Positions 56,492-64,000 of a stretch of 64,000 bases of DNA are shown here, piece by piece. The translations under genes were made by a program, and so were the position numbers. The notes under the pieces are model-generated. The model ran no database searches, was not told where the DNA came from, and saw only the letters and a program-made list of their open reading frames with translations. Every line of letters begins with the position of its first letter. The first letter of the stretch is position 1. Source of the stretch: JAMQPK01 sp035937795 (GTDB taxonomy: Bacteria; Acidobacteriota; Vicinamibacteria; Vicinamibacterales; JAMQPK01); NCBI GenBank assembly GCA_035937795.1, contig DASZHO010000012.1, positions 1 through 64,000 of the forward strand. Direction: 5' to 3'.

Positions 56492-57418
56492 GTGGCGCCC
56501 GCAACCCCCGCAACCCCCGCAAACCCCGCAAACAATGACCTGATCGACGCCTATCTCACGCACCTGCGCGTGGAACGGCGGCTGGCCGATCACACGCTCG
56601 AAAGCTACAGCCGCGACCTGCAGCGGCTCGGCTCTTTCGCCGCAGGCCTCGAGACGCCGCTGCTGCGCCTCGATCGGCGCGCGCTCGAGGATTTCGTCGC
56701 CGGCATGATGAACGAAGGTCTTTCTCCGCGATCGGTCGCCCGGACGGTCGCCGCCGTGCGCGGCTTCTATCGATTCACGACGATCGCGCGGCATCTTGAA
56801 TCGAATCCGGCCGATGATCTGCACGGGCCGCGAGCCTGGCCGCCGCTCCCGAAGTTCCTGGCCGTGGCGGAGGTCGAGACGCTCATCCGGCAGCCGGATG
56901 TCACGACGCCGCGCGGCCTTCGTGACCGCGCGCTCATCGAGGTGCTTTACGCCACCGGCATGCGGGTCTCCGAGCTCATCCATCTGCGCGCCGGCGATCT
57001 AAATTTAGACGCCGGGTATCTCTCGTGCACGGGCAAGGGAAACAAGCAGCGCCTCGTGCCGATCGGCGAGGAAGCCGCCAAGTGGGTCAGGAAGTACATC
57101 CGCGACGCGCGTCCCGTGCTGCTTGGCAAACGGCCCAGCCCGTGGCTGTTCGTCAATGCCAAACGGGGGGCGAGCCTCAGTCGCGTCGGGTTCTGGAAAA
57201 TTCTCAAAGGGTACGGCCGCAAAGCGGGGCTCACGCGCGCGCTCAGCCCCCACGTGCTGCGCCACTCGTTCGCCACGCATCTGCTCGAGCACGGCGCCGA
57301 TCTTCGAGCCATTCAGATGATGCTCGGCCACGCCGATCTCTCGACCACGCAAATCTACACGCACGTGCTCGAAGCGCGCCTCCGGGCGGTGTACGATCGC
57401 TTCCATCCGAGGGCATGA
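56492..57418 (+). CDS. xerD: Tyrosine recombinase of the XerC/XerD type
   Basis: This is a 308-residue site-specific tyrosine recombinase. It resolves chromosome dimers at dif with its partner, coupled to FtsK. It has an N-terminal SAM-like core-binding domain (YLTHLRVERRLADHTLESYS), catalytic Arg in YATGMRVSELIHL, HVLRHSFATHLLEHGADLRA, LGHADLSTTQIYTHV with nucleophile Tyr. The start is GTG at 56492 with AGAGG upstream. The N-terminus has a Pro-Ala-Thr/Asn tandem from an ACCCCCGCA DNA repeat. Whether XerC or XerD cannot be told firmly. Confidence 0.9.
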   Translation: MAPATPATPANPANNDLIDAYLTHLRVERRLADHTLESYSRDLQRLGSFAAGLETPLLRLDRRALEDFVAGMMNEGLSPRSVARTVAAVRGFYRFTTIARHLESNPADDLHGPRAWPPLPKFLAVAEVETLIRQPDVTTPRGLRDRALIEVLYATGMRVSELIHLRAGDLNLDAGYLSCTGKGNKQRLVPIGEEAAKWVRKYIRDARPVLLGKRPSPWLFVNAKRGASLSRVGFWKILKGYGRKAGLTRALSPHVLRHSFATHLLEHGADLRAIQMMLGHADLSTTQIYTHVLEARLRAVYDRFHPRA

Positions 57419-57423
57419 TCGGT

Positions 57424-57429
57424 TAGAAT
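57424..57429 (+). promoter_or_regulatory. Candidate -10 box (TAGAAT) upstream of metK
   Basis: TAGAAT lies 49 bases before the metK ATG. The -35 position at 17 bases has TTCCAT, a partial match. AAGGAG precedes the ATG. Confidence 0.35.
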
Positions 57430-57478
57430 TAACGGATCTTTTCGCGAGTTTCCGCCCCGAAGCAAGGAGCACAATTTA

Positions 57479-58630
57479 ATGAGTCGTGACGGCCGCCATC
57501 TGTTTACGTCGGAGTCCGTGACCGAGGGACACCCCGACAAAATTGCCGATCAGATTTCCGATTCCGTTCTCGACGCGCTTCTCACGCAGGATGCGAAGAG
57601 CCGCGTCGCCTGCGAAACGCTCGTGACGACCGGCCTTGTCGTGATGGCCGGCGAAATCACCACCAACGCCATCGTCGACTTCCAGGAGGTCGCGCGCGCC
57701 ACCATCAGGGACGTCGGGTATACACGCGCCAAGTACGGGTTCGACGCCGACACCTGCGCGGTGCTCTCGTCGATTCACAAGCAGTCGCCCGACATCAGCA
57801 TGGGCGTCGACACCGGCGGCGCCGGCGATCAGGGACTGATGTTCGGCTACGCCTGCACCGAAACCGAAGAGCTGATGCCGCTCCCGATCATGCTGGCGCA
57901 CAAGCTCTGCAAAGGCCTGTCATGCGCACGGCGCGACGGGGTGCTCGATTATTTGCGGCCGGACGGGAAGTCGCAGGTGACGATTGAGTACGAGGGCCGC
58001 CGGCCGGTGCGCGTCGACGCGGTCGTCGTCTCCAGCCAGCATCGCGAGGATGTGACGAACGACGAGATGCGTGGCGACGTGATCGAGAAGATCGTCAATC
58101 GCGTGGTTCCAGCCGAGATGATGGACAGGAACACGAAGGTTTACGTCAACCCCACCGGACGCTTCGTCGTCGGTGGACCTCACGGCGACGCCGGCTTGAC
58201 CGGCCGCAAGATCATCGTTGATACCTACGGCGGCGCCGCTCCACACGGCGGCGGCGCGTTCTCCGGTAAAGATCCCACGAAAGTCGATCGATCGGCGTGC
58301 TACATGGCGCGCTACATCGCAAAGAACTGCGTGGCCGCAGGGTTTGCCGAGAGACTGCAGGTGCAGCTCGCTTACGCAATCGGCGTCGCCGAGCCTGTAT
58401 CGGTCATGATCGACACCTACGGCACCGGCAGGATCGACGACACGAGAATCACCGAACTGGTGCGCGCCTACTTCAAGCTGACGCCGAAAGGGATCATCGA
58501 GGATCTCGATCTGCGGCGGCCGATCTACCGGAAGACCGCGGCGTTCGGCCACTTCGGCCGCTCGGAGCCCGAGTTCACGTGGGAGCGCACCGATCGCGCC
58601 GACGCGCTTCGCGATGCGGCCGGGCTCTAA
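57479..58630 (+). CDS. metK: S-adenosylmethionine synthetase
   Basis: This is a 383-residue enzyme that makes SAM from methionine and ATP. The conserved motifs are FTSESVTEGHPDKIADQISD, the GAGDQGLMFGYA hexapeptide and GGGAFSGKDPTKVDRSACYM, with KTAAFGHFGR near the C-terminus. Length and motif order are normal. AAGGAG lies 9 bases before the ATG. It is followed by an 8-bp GC stem-loop before the next gene. Confidence 0.97.
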   Translation: MSRDGRHLFTSESVTEGHPDKIADQISDSVLDALLTQDAKSRVACETLVTTGLVVMAGEITTNAIVDFQEVARATIRDVGYTRAKYGFDADTCAVLSSIHKQSPDISMGVDTGGAGDQGLMFGYACTETEELMPLPIMLAHKLCKGLSCARRDGVLDYLRPDGKSQVTIEYEGRRPVRVDAVVVSSQHREDVTNDEMRGDVIEKIVNRVVPAEMMDRNTKVYVNPTGRFVVGGPHGDAGLTGRKIIVDTYGGAAPHGGGAFSGKDPTKVDRSACYMARYIAKNCVAAGFAERLQVQLAYAIGVAEPVSVMIDTYGTGRIDDTRITELVRAYFKLTPKGIIEDLDLRRPIYRKTAAFGHFGRSEPEFTWERTDRADALRDAAGL

Positions 58631-58638
58631 CACCGTAG

Positions 58639-58658
58639 GGACCGGCGCCGGCCGGTCC
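58639..58658 (+). terminator. GC-rich 8-bp stem-loop after metK
   Basis: GGACCGGC and GCCGGTCC pair perfectly across a four-base loop (58639-58646, 58651-58658) nine bases after the metK stop. No T-tract follows, so it is only a possible terminator or attenuator. Confidence 0.4.
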
Positions 58659-58669
58659 GACGGGTCTCA

Positions 58670-60376
58670 GTGACGGCTCGCAATTTTCGGGTGGGGTCCC
58701 TGGCAGCGGCGGCGGTTCTGGCCGCCGCTTTTCTGTTTGTGCTCTCCTCTCTGCCGCCGCGTCCGGCCGAGCTCGCAATGCCCGCGTGGCCGGGGACCAG
58801 GCCTTCGGTTGCCGGCGCCATGCATCTCCACACCAAACGGTCGGATGGCTCGGGGACGCCCGAGGAAGTCGCCGCCGCGGCCGCACGCGCCGGCCTGAGG
58901 TTCATCGTGCTGACCGATCACGGAGACGCGACGCGCCCGCCCGACCCCTCTCAATATCGATCGGGCGTGCTGTGCATCGACGCGGTCGAGATCACCACGG
59001 GTCAGGGCCATTACGTCGCCCTCGGATTGCCCCAGGCGCCATATCCGCTTGGCGGGGAACCTCGTGACGTTGTCGAAGACGTCGCGCGGCTGGGCGGCTT
59101 CGGCATCGTCGCGCATCCGGACTCGAGCAAGCCCGGCCTGCGATGGAGCGAATGGACGGCGCCCTTCGACGGCCTCGAATGGTTGAACGCCGACAGCGAG
59201 TGGCGCGACGAAAGCCGGCTGCGGCTCGCGCGCGCGTTTCTTTCATATCCGTTCCGTCCATCCGAGACCATCGGATCGCTGCTCGATCGTCCCGACAAGA
59301 CGCTGCAGCGCTGGGACGATCTCACCGGGCGCCGCAGAGTCGTGGGCGTGGCCGGCACCGACGCGCATGCCCGGCTCGGCCGCCAGGATGACGACACCCA
59401 CGGGTACGGAGGCAACTGGTTCGTCCGGGTGCCGTCTTACGAGGCGTCCCTTGGAACCTTTGCGCTCCGCGTCAGCCTCGACAGGCCGTTTTCGGGAAAT
59501 GCCGCCGCCGATGCCGGCGAATTGATCGGGGCCATCCGCGCGGGCCACTTCTTCACCGCGATCGACGCCATTGCCTCGCCGGCGGCGTTCGAATTCTCAG
59601 CAGCGACCGGCCGATCATCGGCGGGGGAGGGCGACCTGATCGAACCGGGCGGCCCAATCGCGTTCACCGCGCGCGTGAATGCGACGACGGGAGGCGTGAT
59701 CGTGCTTCGCAAAGACGGGCACATCGTCCAGCAGCACCCTGTGCCCGAGCTGAAGCTCGACGCGCCCGGAGGCCAGGGCGTCTACCGCGTGGAAGTCTAT
59801 CTGTCCAGTTCACAGGGGCAACCGCCCGTCCCATGGATTCTGAGCAATCCGATTTACGTCGAACCGGCAGGTTGGGGAGCTGTGTCGTCGACGCCGCTCG
59901 GACCGGCGATGGAGTCACAGAACATTCAGGGCGGTCCGTGGCATGTCGAGCACGAGAGCCGATCGAGCGGAGTGGTCGTCCAGCCTGGCGCGCCGCAAGG
60001 TCCTGTCCACTTCACCTACGAGCTTGGCGACGGCGCGCGCACCGGGCAATACGCGGCGCTCGTGATCGCGGCGGGCAACTCGCTGACCGGCCACAACCGG
60101 CTTGCCTTTGGCGCGGTTGCCGCCAGGCCGATGCGGGTATCGGTGCAGGTCCGGCGGCCATCAACGGGCGATCGCTGGCAGCGATCGATCTATCTGGACG
60201 AACGCGCCCGCGACATCGTCATCCCGTTCGCCGAGATGACGGCAGTGAGCCCGAACGGCAACGCCAGCTTTACGCCTTCCAACATCGACACGATCTTGTT
60301 CGTTGCCGACACGACAAACACCGCGCCGGGTAGCGCAGGCCGGTTCACAGTCAGTGATCTAAGAGTCGAACACTAG
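58670..60376 (+). CDS. Secreted PHP-domain metal-dependent phosphoesterase-like protein
   Basis: This is a 568-residue protein with an N-terminal signal/anchor (LAAAAVLAAAFLFVLSSLPP). A PHP domain (residues about 48-240) has GAMHLHTKRSDGSGTPEE, the VLTDHGDAT metal motif, IVAHPDSSKPG and VAGTDAHARLG. A C-terminal region of beta-sandwich character follows (AFEFSAATGRSSAGEGDLIE, VSVQVRRPSTGDRWQRSIYL). PHP proteins are usually phosphoesterases; here an exported, two-domain form acts outside the cytoplasm on an unknown substrate. Confidence 0.85.
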   Translation: MTARNFRVGSLAAAAVLAAAFLFVLSSLPPRPAELAMPAWPGTRPSVAGAMHLHTKRSDGSGTPEEVAAAAARAGLRFIVLTDHGDATRPPDPSQYRSGVLCIDAVEITTGQGHYVALGLPQAPYPLGGEPRDVVEDVARLGGFGIVAHPDSSKPGLRWSEWTAPFDGLEWLNADSEWRDESRLRLARAFLSYPFRPSETIGSLLDRPDKTLQRWDDLTGRRRVVGVAGTDAHARLGRQDDDTHGYGGNWFVRVPSYEASLGTFALRVSLDRPFSGNAAADAGELIGAIRAGHFFTAIDAIASPAAFEFSAATGRSSAGEGDLIEPGGPIAFTARVNATTGGVIVLRKDGHIVQQHPVPELKLDAPGGQGVYRVEVYLSSSQGQPPVPWILSNPIYVEPAGWGAVSSTPLGPAMESQNIQGGPWHVEHESRSSGVVVQPGAPQGPVHFTYELGDGARTGQYAALVIAAGNSLTGHNRLAFGAVAARPMRVSVQVRRPSTGDRWQRSIYLDERARDIVIPFAEMTAVSPNGNASFTPSNIDTILFVADTTNTAPGSAGRFTVSDLRVEH

Positions 60377-60417
60377 AGGCCCGGAGGCCCGAGCCCGGTG
60401 CGTCTACGTGCGCGGTG

Positions 60418-62760
60418 TCACGTGCGCACGGTCAGGAGGAGGTACAGGGCCACGCAGCCGAAGATGATGTTGGGGGTCCAGGCGGCCAGCGCCGGCGACA
60501 TCAGGCCGCCGGCTCCGACTGCGCCGAACACGCTGATCGCCGTCCAGTAGAGAATCGCCAGCACGATGCCGACGCCGATGCCGTACATCGCGCCACGGTT
60601 TCCGGTCGTGACTGCAAACGGTACCGCGATCAGCGCCATGATCAGCGTGACGAACGGGAACGCCAGCTTCCGGTGCAGCTCCACCAGGTACGGCACCACG
60701 TTGAAGCCGCTCGACCGAAGCTGGTTGACATGCTCCTGCAGCTGTCCGTAAGACATCTGTTCGGCCTCGGGCCTTTCAGTGCCGAAATATCCGGGACCCT
60801 CGAGCACCACCGTCGCGCTCGTGAACGATCCGTAGCGTAGCTTCGGAGAGAACTCGCGCATCCAGCCCGGGCCGCCTTGCCAGGCGACACGGCCCTTCGC
60901 TTCCCGGTCCCCGTTGAATCGCGCTTGCGAAAAGTAGCTTCGACGCACGAGCGTCGAGGGGTCCTTGCCGAATTCGTAGATCGACAAGCCGTTCAACTGG
61001 TTATGACCGGCGTCGAAATAGATGTATTGATAGATGTTTCCGTTGGTCGCGGCCACCCATTGCCGGTTCAGGGTGTAGGTGGCTGGAAGGCGCCCGCGAA
61101 TCGCGTCGTTGATGGTGTCGGCGCGCCGGTTGGAGAACGCGAGCACGCGCTCTTCGAGCCCGAACAGCACGCCGCTCCCGGCGACAGAGAGGAGCAGGAG
61201 AGGAACGGCCGTGCGGTAGAGGCTGATCCCGCAGGCCCGCATGACGGTAAGCTCGGCGTTCTTGGTCAGCGTGCCGATCGTGACGAGCACGCCAATCAGC
61301 ACCGACAGCGGGATCACGTAGTACGAAAACTGCGGTGTCTCGTACCACAAATACCGGAGAACCGTGGTCCCGGTCGTCTGTCCCTTGAACAGATGATCGG
61401 ACAGATCGATGAACGTCGAGATGTAGAAGAGGCCGAGCAGCGCCGCACCGGCCAGCACCGAGACGCGCACAGCCTGCTTCAACACGTACCAATCGAGAAT
61501 GCTCGGCCGCGGGATCGAAAAGTGCGCCGGGATGCGGACCACGACCCTCACGCGCCGGGCGGGCCTGCCCGCCGGGCCCGCGGCGGCGGGGCCGGTCGCA
61601 GGCGGCGGGGACCGGCGAAACGGCAGCGAGATTTGCAGCGGCCGATCGGGCCCCCCCATCCGGCGCTTGATGGCGAGAGTTCCCCAGACGCCGATCACGA
61701 TGTTCGGAATCCACATCGCCCACCACGCAAACCATCCCGGCAGCACTTCCGCTTTGGCGATCGCCTCGGCGCCGTACATGACAAGGTAATAGACAAATAC
61801 GACGCCAACGCCCAGAACAAAGCTCGCCAGCTTGCCGTCACGCCGGGTGCTCACACCGAGCCCCAGCGCAACCATCGTGAAGACCAGGCACGCGGCCGGA
61901 ATCGAGAACTTCTTTTGCCATTCGATGATCTCGTTGCGGGGAAATTTGTGCTCCCGCTCGAGCTCGGCCTTGCGCGCCTTCAACTCGGCAATCGTCATCT
62001 CGCGATCGCCCTTCACCGGCCCCTCGCGCGGAAACACGCTGGTCGCGTCGACGGCGATCACCGTCTGCCTGAACTGCAGCAGTTGATACCGGTCGGGCTC
62101 GCTCAACTTCACGCTGTGCGAGGTGCCGTCCTGGAGCACCAGCTGCACGGTCTTCTTGGGCGTGTCGATCAGGACGCGTCCAGTCCTTGCAAGATACAGC
62201 TTCGGATCGTCGTGCGCGGTGTTGTCGACCACGACCACATCGCCCCAGCCGACGCCTGGGGTCACCTCGCGCGCGTAGATCACCACATTGGGGAAGTCCT
62301 GAAAAAAGACGCGGGGCTTGACTTTGCTTTCCGCCATCGTTGTGACGACCCGGAAAGTAATTTCGCGGAACTCTTGATTTGACGCGGGAAGCGCGACAAT
62401 CATGACGTAGGCGGTAGCGGCCGTCGCGAGCGCCGCAAACAGGCCGAAGGGGCGGAGAAGCCGGGTGAGGCTGACGCCGCAGGCTTCGAGCGCGACGATT
62501 TCGCGGTCTCCTGAAAGGCGGCCGAGCGCGATGAGCATGCCGATGAGCAACGCCATAGGGATCGTGATGCCGAGGGCCTGCGGCACCAGCGTCAGCAGCA
62601 CGCGGGCGACGGTGCCCCATGCCACGCCCTTGGCAATCAGTCCTTCGCCTTGCTGGATGATGGGCGGGATCTCCAGCGCAAACGTGAGCATCACCAGCGC
62701 GATCAAAAATGGCGCGATGAGCTCACGCAGGAGATAACGGTCGAGAGTCCGCAACATCAC
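60418..62760 (-). CDS. LptF-LptG fusion, LPS export permease
   Basis: This is a 780-residue protein in which two complete YjgP/YjgQ permease units are joined. Residues 1-370 match LptF: DRYLLRELIAPFLIALVMLT, VPQALGITIPMALLIGMLIA, GDREIVALEACGVSLTRLLR, a periplasmic beta-jellyroll, then ALGLGVSTRRDGKLASFVLG and two helices. A Pro/Ala/Arg-rich linker (~378-410) leads to the LptG-type half: ILDWYVLKQAVRVSVLAGAA, YVIPLSVLIGVLVTIGTLTK, AELTVMRACGISLYRTAVPL. In most bacteria LptF and LptG are separate subunits that pair with LptB2 and LptC. Confidence 0.92.
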   Translation of the reverse strand: MMLRTLDRYLLRELIAPFLIALVMLTFALEIPPIIQQGEGLIAKGVAWGTVARVLLTLVPQALGITIPMALLIGMLIALGRLSGDREIVALEACGVSLTRLLRPFGLFAALATAATAYVMIVALPASNQEFREITFRVVTTMAESKVKPRVFFQDFPNVVIYAREVTPGVGWGDVVVVDNTAHDDPKLYLARTGRVLIDTPKKTVQLVLQDGTSHSVKLSEPDRYQLLQFRQTVIAVDATSVFPREGPVKGDREMTIAELKARKAELEREHKFPRNEIIEWQKKFSIPAACLVFTMVALGLGVSTRRDGKLASFVLGVGVVFVYYLVMYGAEAIAKAEVLPGWFAWWAMWIPNIVIGVWGTLAIKRRMGGPDRPLQISLPFRRSPPPATGPAAAGPAGRPARRVRVVVRIPAHFSIPRPSILDWYVLKQAVRVSVLAGAALLGLFYISTFIDLSDHLFKGQTTGTTVLRYLWYETPQFSYYVIPLSVLIGVLVTIGTLTKNAELTVMRACGISLYRTAVPLLLLSVAGSGVLFGLEERVLAFSNRRADTINDAIRGRLPATYTLNRQWVAATNGNIYQYIYFDAGHNQLNGLSIYEFGKDPSTLVRRSYFSQARFNGDREAKGRVAWQGGPGWMREFSPKLRYGSFTSATVVLEGPGYFGTERPEAEQMSYGQLQEHVNQLRSSGFNVVPYLVELHRKLAFPFVTLIMALIAVPFAVTTGNRGAMYGIGVGIVLAILYWTAISVFGAVGAGGLMSPALAAWTPNIIFGCVALYLLLTVRT

Positions 62761-62782
62761 CTATACGTTCGCAACATATCAC

Positions 62783-64000
62783 ATGACCAACGTCGCGATT
62801 CTCTGGCACATGCACCAACCGTATTACGAAGACCTGGCCACCGGCGAGCACATCCTGCCGTGGGTACGCATGCATGCCCTCAAGGACTACTACGGCATGG
62901 TGGCGCTCGTTCGCGAGTTCCCCACGATGAAGCTGACGTTCAACCTCGTTCCGTCGCTGCTGGTACAGCTCGAGGCCTATGCCGACGAGCGCGCGCGGGA
63001 CAGCCATCTGGAGCTGGGGTTGAAGCCGGTGTCGGCGCTGTCGGAGGACGACCGGAAGCGCATGCTCGCGGAATTTTTTCACGCGACGCGGAGCCGGATG
63101 ATCGATCCGCACCCGCGTTATGCCGAGCTGCTGCAGAAGAGAGACGCCGGCGGCGGGTACACGGACGCCGATTTTCTCGACCTTCAGGTCTGGCACAAGC
63201 TGGCGTGGGTGGATCCCTTTTATGCCGACGACGAGCGCGTGCGCAGGCTTGTCGGCAAGCAACGCGGTTTCGAGGAACCCGACAAGGTCGTCCTTCGCGA
63301 GGTAGAGCTCGAAATTCTGCGGCGCGTCATCCCGGAATATCGCGCGGCAGCCGAGCGGGGCCAGGTGGAGCTCTCGGCGTCGCCGTTCTACCATCCCATC
63401 CTCCCGCTGTTGTGCGATACCGACATCTACTTGACGACGCACCCCTACGCGCCCGTGCCGCGGCCGCCGTTCCGCCACCCGGAGGACGCCAGGGCGCAGC
63501 TGACGAGGGCGCGCGAGTGTCACGAGCGGTTGTTCGGCAAGGCCCCCAGGGGGCTCTGGCCATCCGAGGGTTCGGTTTCCGACGCCGTGTCGGCGCTGGC
63601 CGCCGAGGCGGGCTTTCAGTGGATGGCCACCGACGAGGCCATCCTCGGGCGCACGATCGGCCACGAATTCCACCGGGACGGCCAGGGCCGCGTGGACGCA
63701 CCGGACAAGTTGTATCGGGCGTATTCGGTGCGCACGGCCTCGTCGGAGATCGCCTGCCTGTTCCGCGACCATGCGCTCTCGGACTTGATCGGGTTTGTCT
63801 ATGGCGGCTGGGAGGCGGACGCCGCGGCATCCGATTTCGTCGATCGCCTGGTTGACGCCGGCCGGCGATTCAGCGAGGCCGCCGGCGGGGGAGAGGCGAC
63901 GATCCCCATCATTCTCGACGGCGAGAACGCCTGGGAGCACTTTGAAGGCGACGGCCGGCCGTTCCTGCGCGCGCTCTATTCCCGGATCTCGGGTCACCCC
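62783..64000 (+). CDS. Glycoside hydrolase family 57 protein, truncated by window end
   Basis: This is at least 406 residues, without a signal peptide. Family 57 motifs are visible in order: NVAILWHMHQPYYED (motif 1), SPFYHPILPLLCD (motif 2), GLWPSEGSVSDAVSALAAEA (motif 3, with Glu as probable nucleophile), WMATDEAIL (motif 4) and ILDGENAWEHFEGD (motif 5 region). Members act on alpha-glucans as amylopullulanases, 4-alpha-glucanotransferases or branching enzymes. The C-terminus is beyond the window, so specificity cannot be assigned. Confidence 0.9.
   Translation, partial: MTNVAILWHMHQPYYEDLATGEHILPWVRMHALKDYYGMVALVREFPTMKLTFNLVPSLLVQLEAYADERARDSHLELGLKPVSALSEDDRKRMLAEFFHATRSRMIDPHPRYAELLQKRDAGGGYTDADFLDLQVWHKLAWVDPFYADDERVRRLVGKQRGFEEPDKVVLREVELEILRRVIPEYRAAAERGQVELSASPFYHPILPLLCDTDIYLTTHPYAPVPRPPFRHPEDARAQLTRARECHERLFGKAPRGLWPSEGSVSDAVSALAAEAGFQWMATDEAILGRTIGHEFHRDGQGRVDAPDKLYRAYSVRTASSEIACLFRDHALSDLIGFVYGGWEADAAASDFVDRLVDAGRRFSEAAGGGEATIPIILDGENAWEHFEGDGRPFLRALYSRISGHP

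Overview
The window reads as a chromosomal segment of a GC-rich, Gram-negative-type soil or sediment bacterium. An assignment to Acidobacteriota (Vicinamibacteria-like) is my inference, not a proven placement. It rests on a Ser/Thr kinase fused to a WD40/PD40 propeller, a secreted cytochrome c/copper-monooxygenase-like protein with a dedicated partner, YncE- and lactonase-type propellers, choice-of-anchor and post-COAP-type secreted proteins, and a secretin carrying a C-terminal cohesin domain. An LPS-export permease (LptF/LptG) indicates an outer membrane.

Positions 1-18.7 kb look accessory. They hold a collagen-like surface protein cut by the window edge, a VapBC-type toxin-antitoxin pair with a perfect operator palindrome, a frameshifted NTF2-like gene, two small secreted proteins, a two-gene cytochrome c/PHM-like unit, serine hydrolases, and a large kinase-propeller gene bracketed by two direct copies of a ~187-bp structured repeat. 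Next come dcd-hisC, an acetyltransferase, a decayed PQQ-dehydrogenase fragment and secreted beta-propellers.

Positions 19-38 kb are mainly housekeeping. The glycine cleavage operon gcvT-gcvH-gcvP comes first, with single-chain P protein. It is followed by a class IV aminotransferase, a bifunctional NAD(P)HX repair enzyme, tsaE, and a reverse-strand series comM/yifB, an M23 peptidase, secA and guaB. A 911-residue, almost entirely coiled-coil cytoplasmic protein of unknown role and a MltD-like LysM transglycosylase follow.

At 38.6-40.7 kb there is a minimal bacterial microcompartment locus: one hexameric shell protein and one acylating aldehyde dehydrogenase with an unusual C-terminal extension. 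From 40.8 to 53.2 kb lies a lipoprotein, a lytic transglycosylase and a hybrid type II secretion/type IV pilus operon (F/PilC, E/PilB, PilM, PilN, PilO, a PilP-like protein, secretin-cohesin, pseudopilins). It is interrupted by an oppositely oriented Ig/PKD-repeat lipoprotein.

The right part holds a probable muropeptide-recovery operon (murQ, a GH10-like hydrolase, a serine hydrolase), xerC/D-type recombinase, metK, a PHP-domain secreted protein, a fused LptF-LptG permease, and the start of a family 57 glycosidase that runs off the window. No tRNA, rRNA, CRISPR array or complete insertion sequence was seen.
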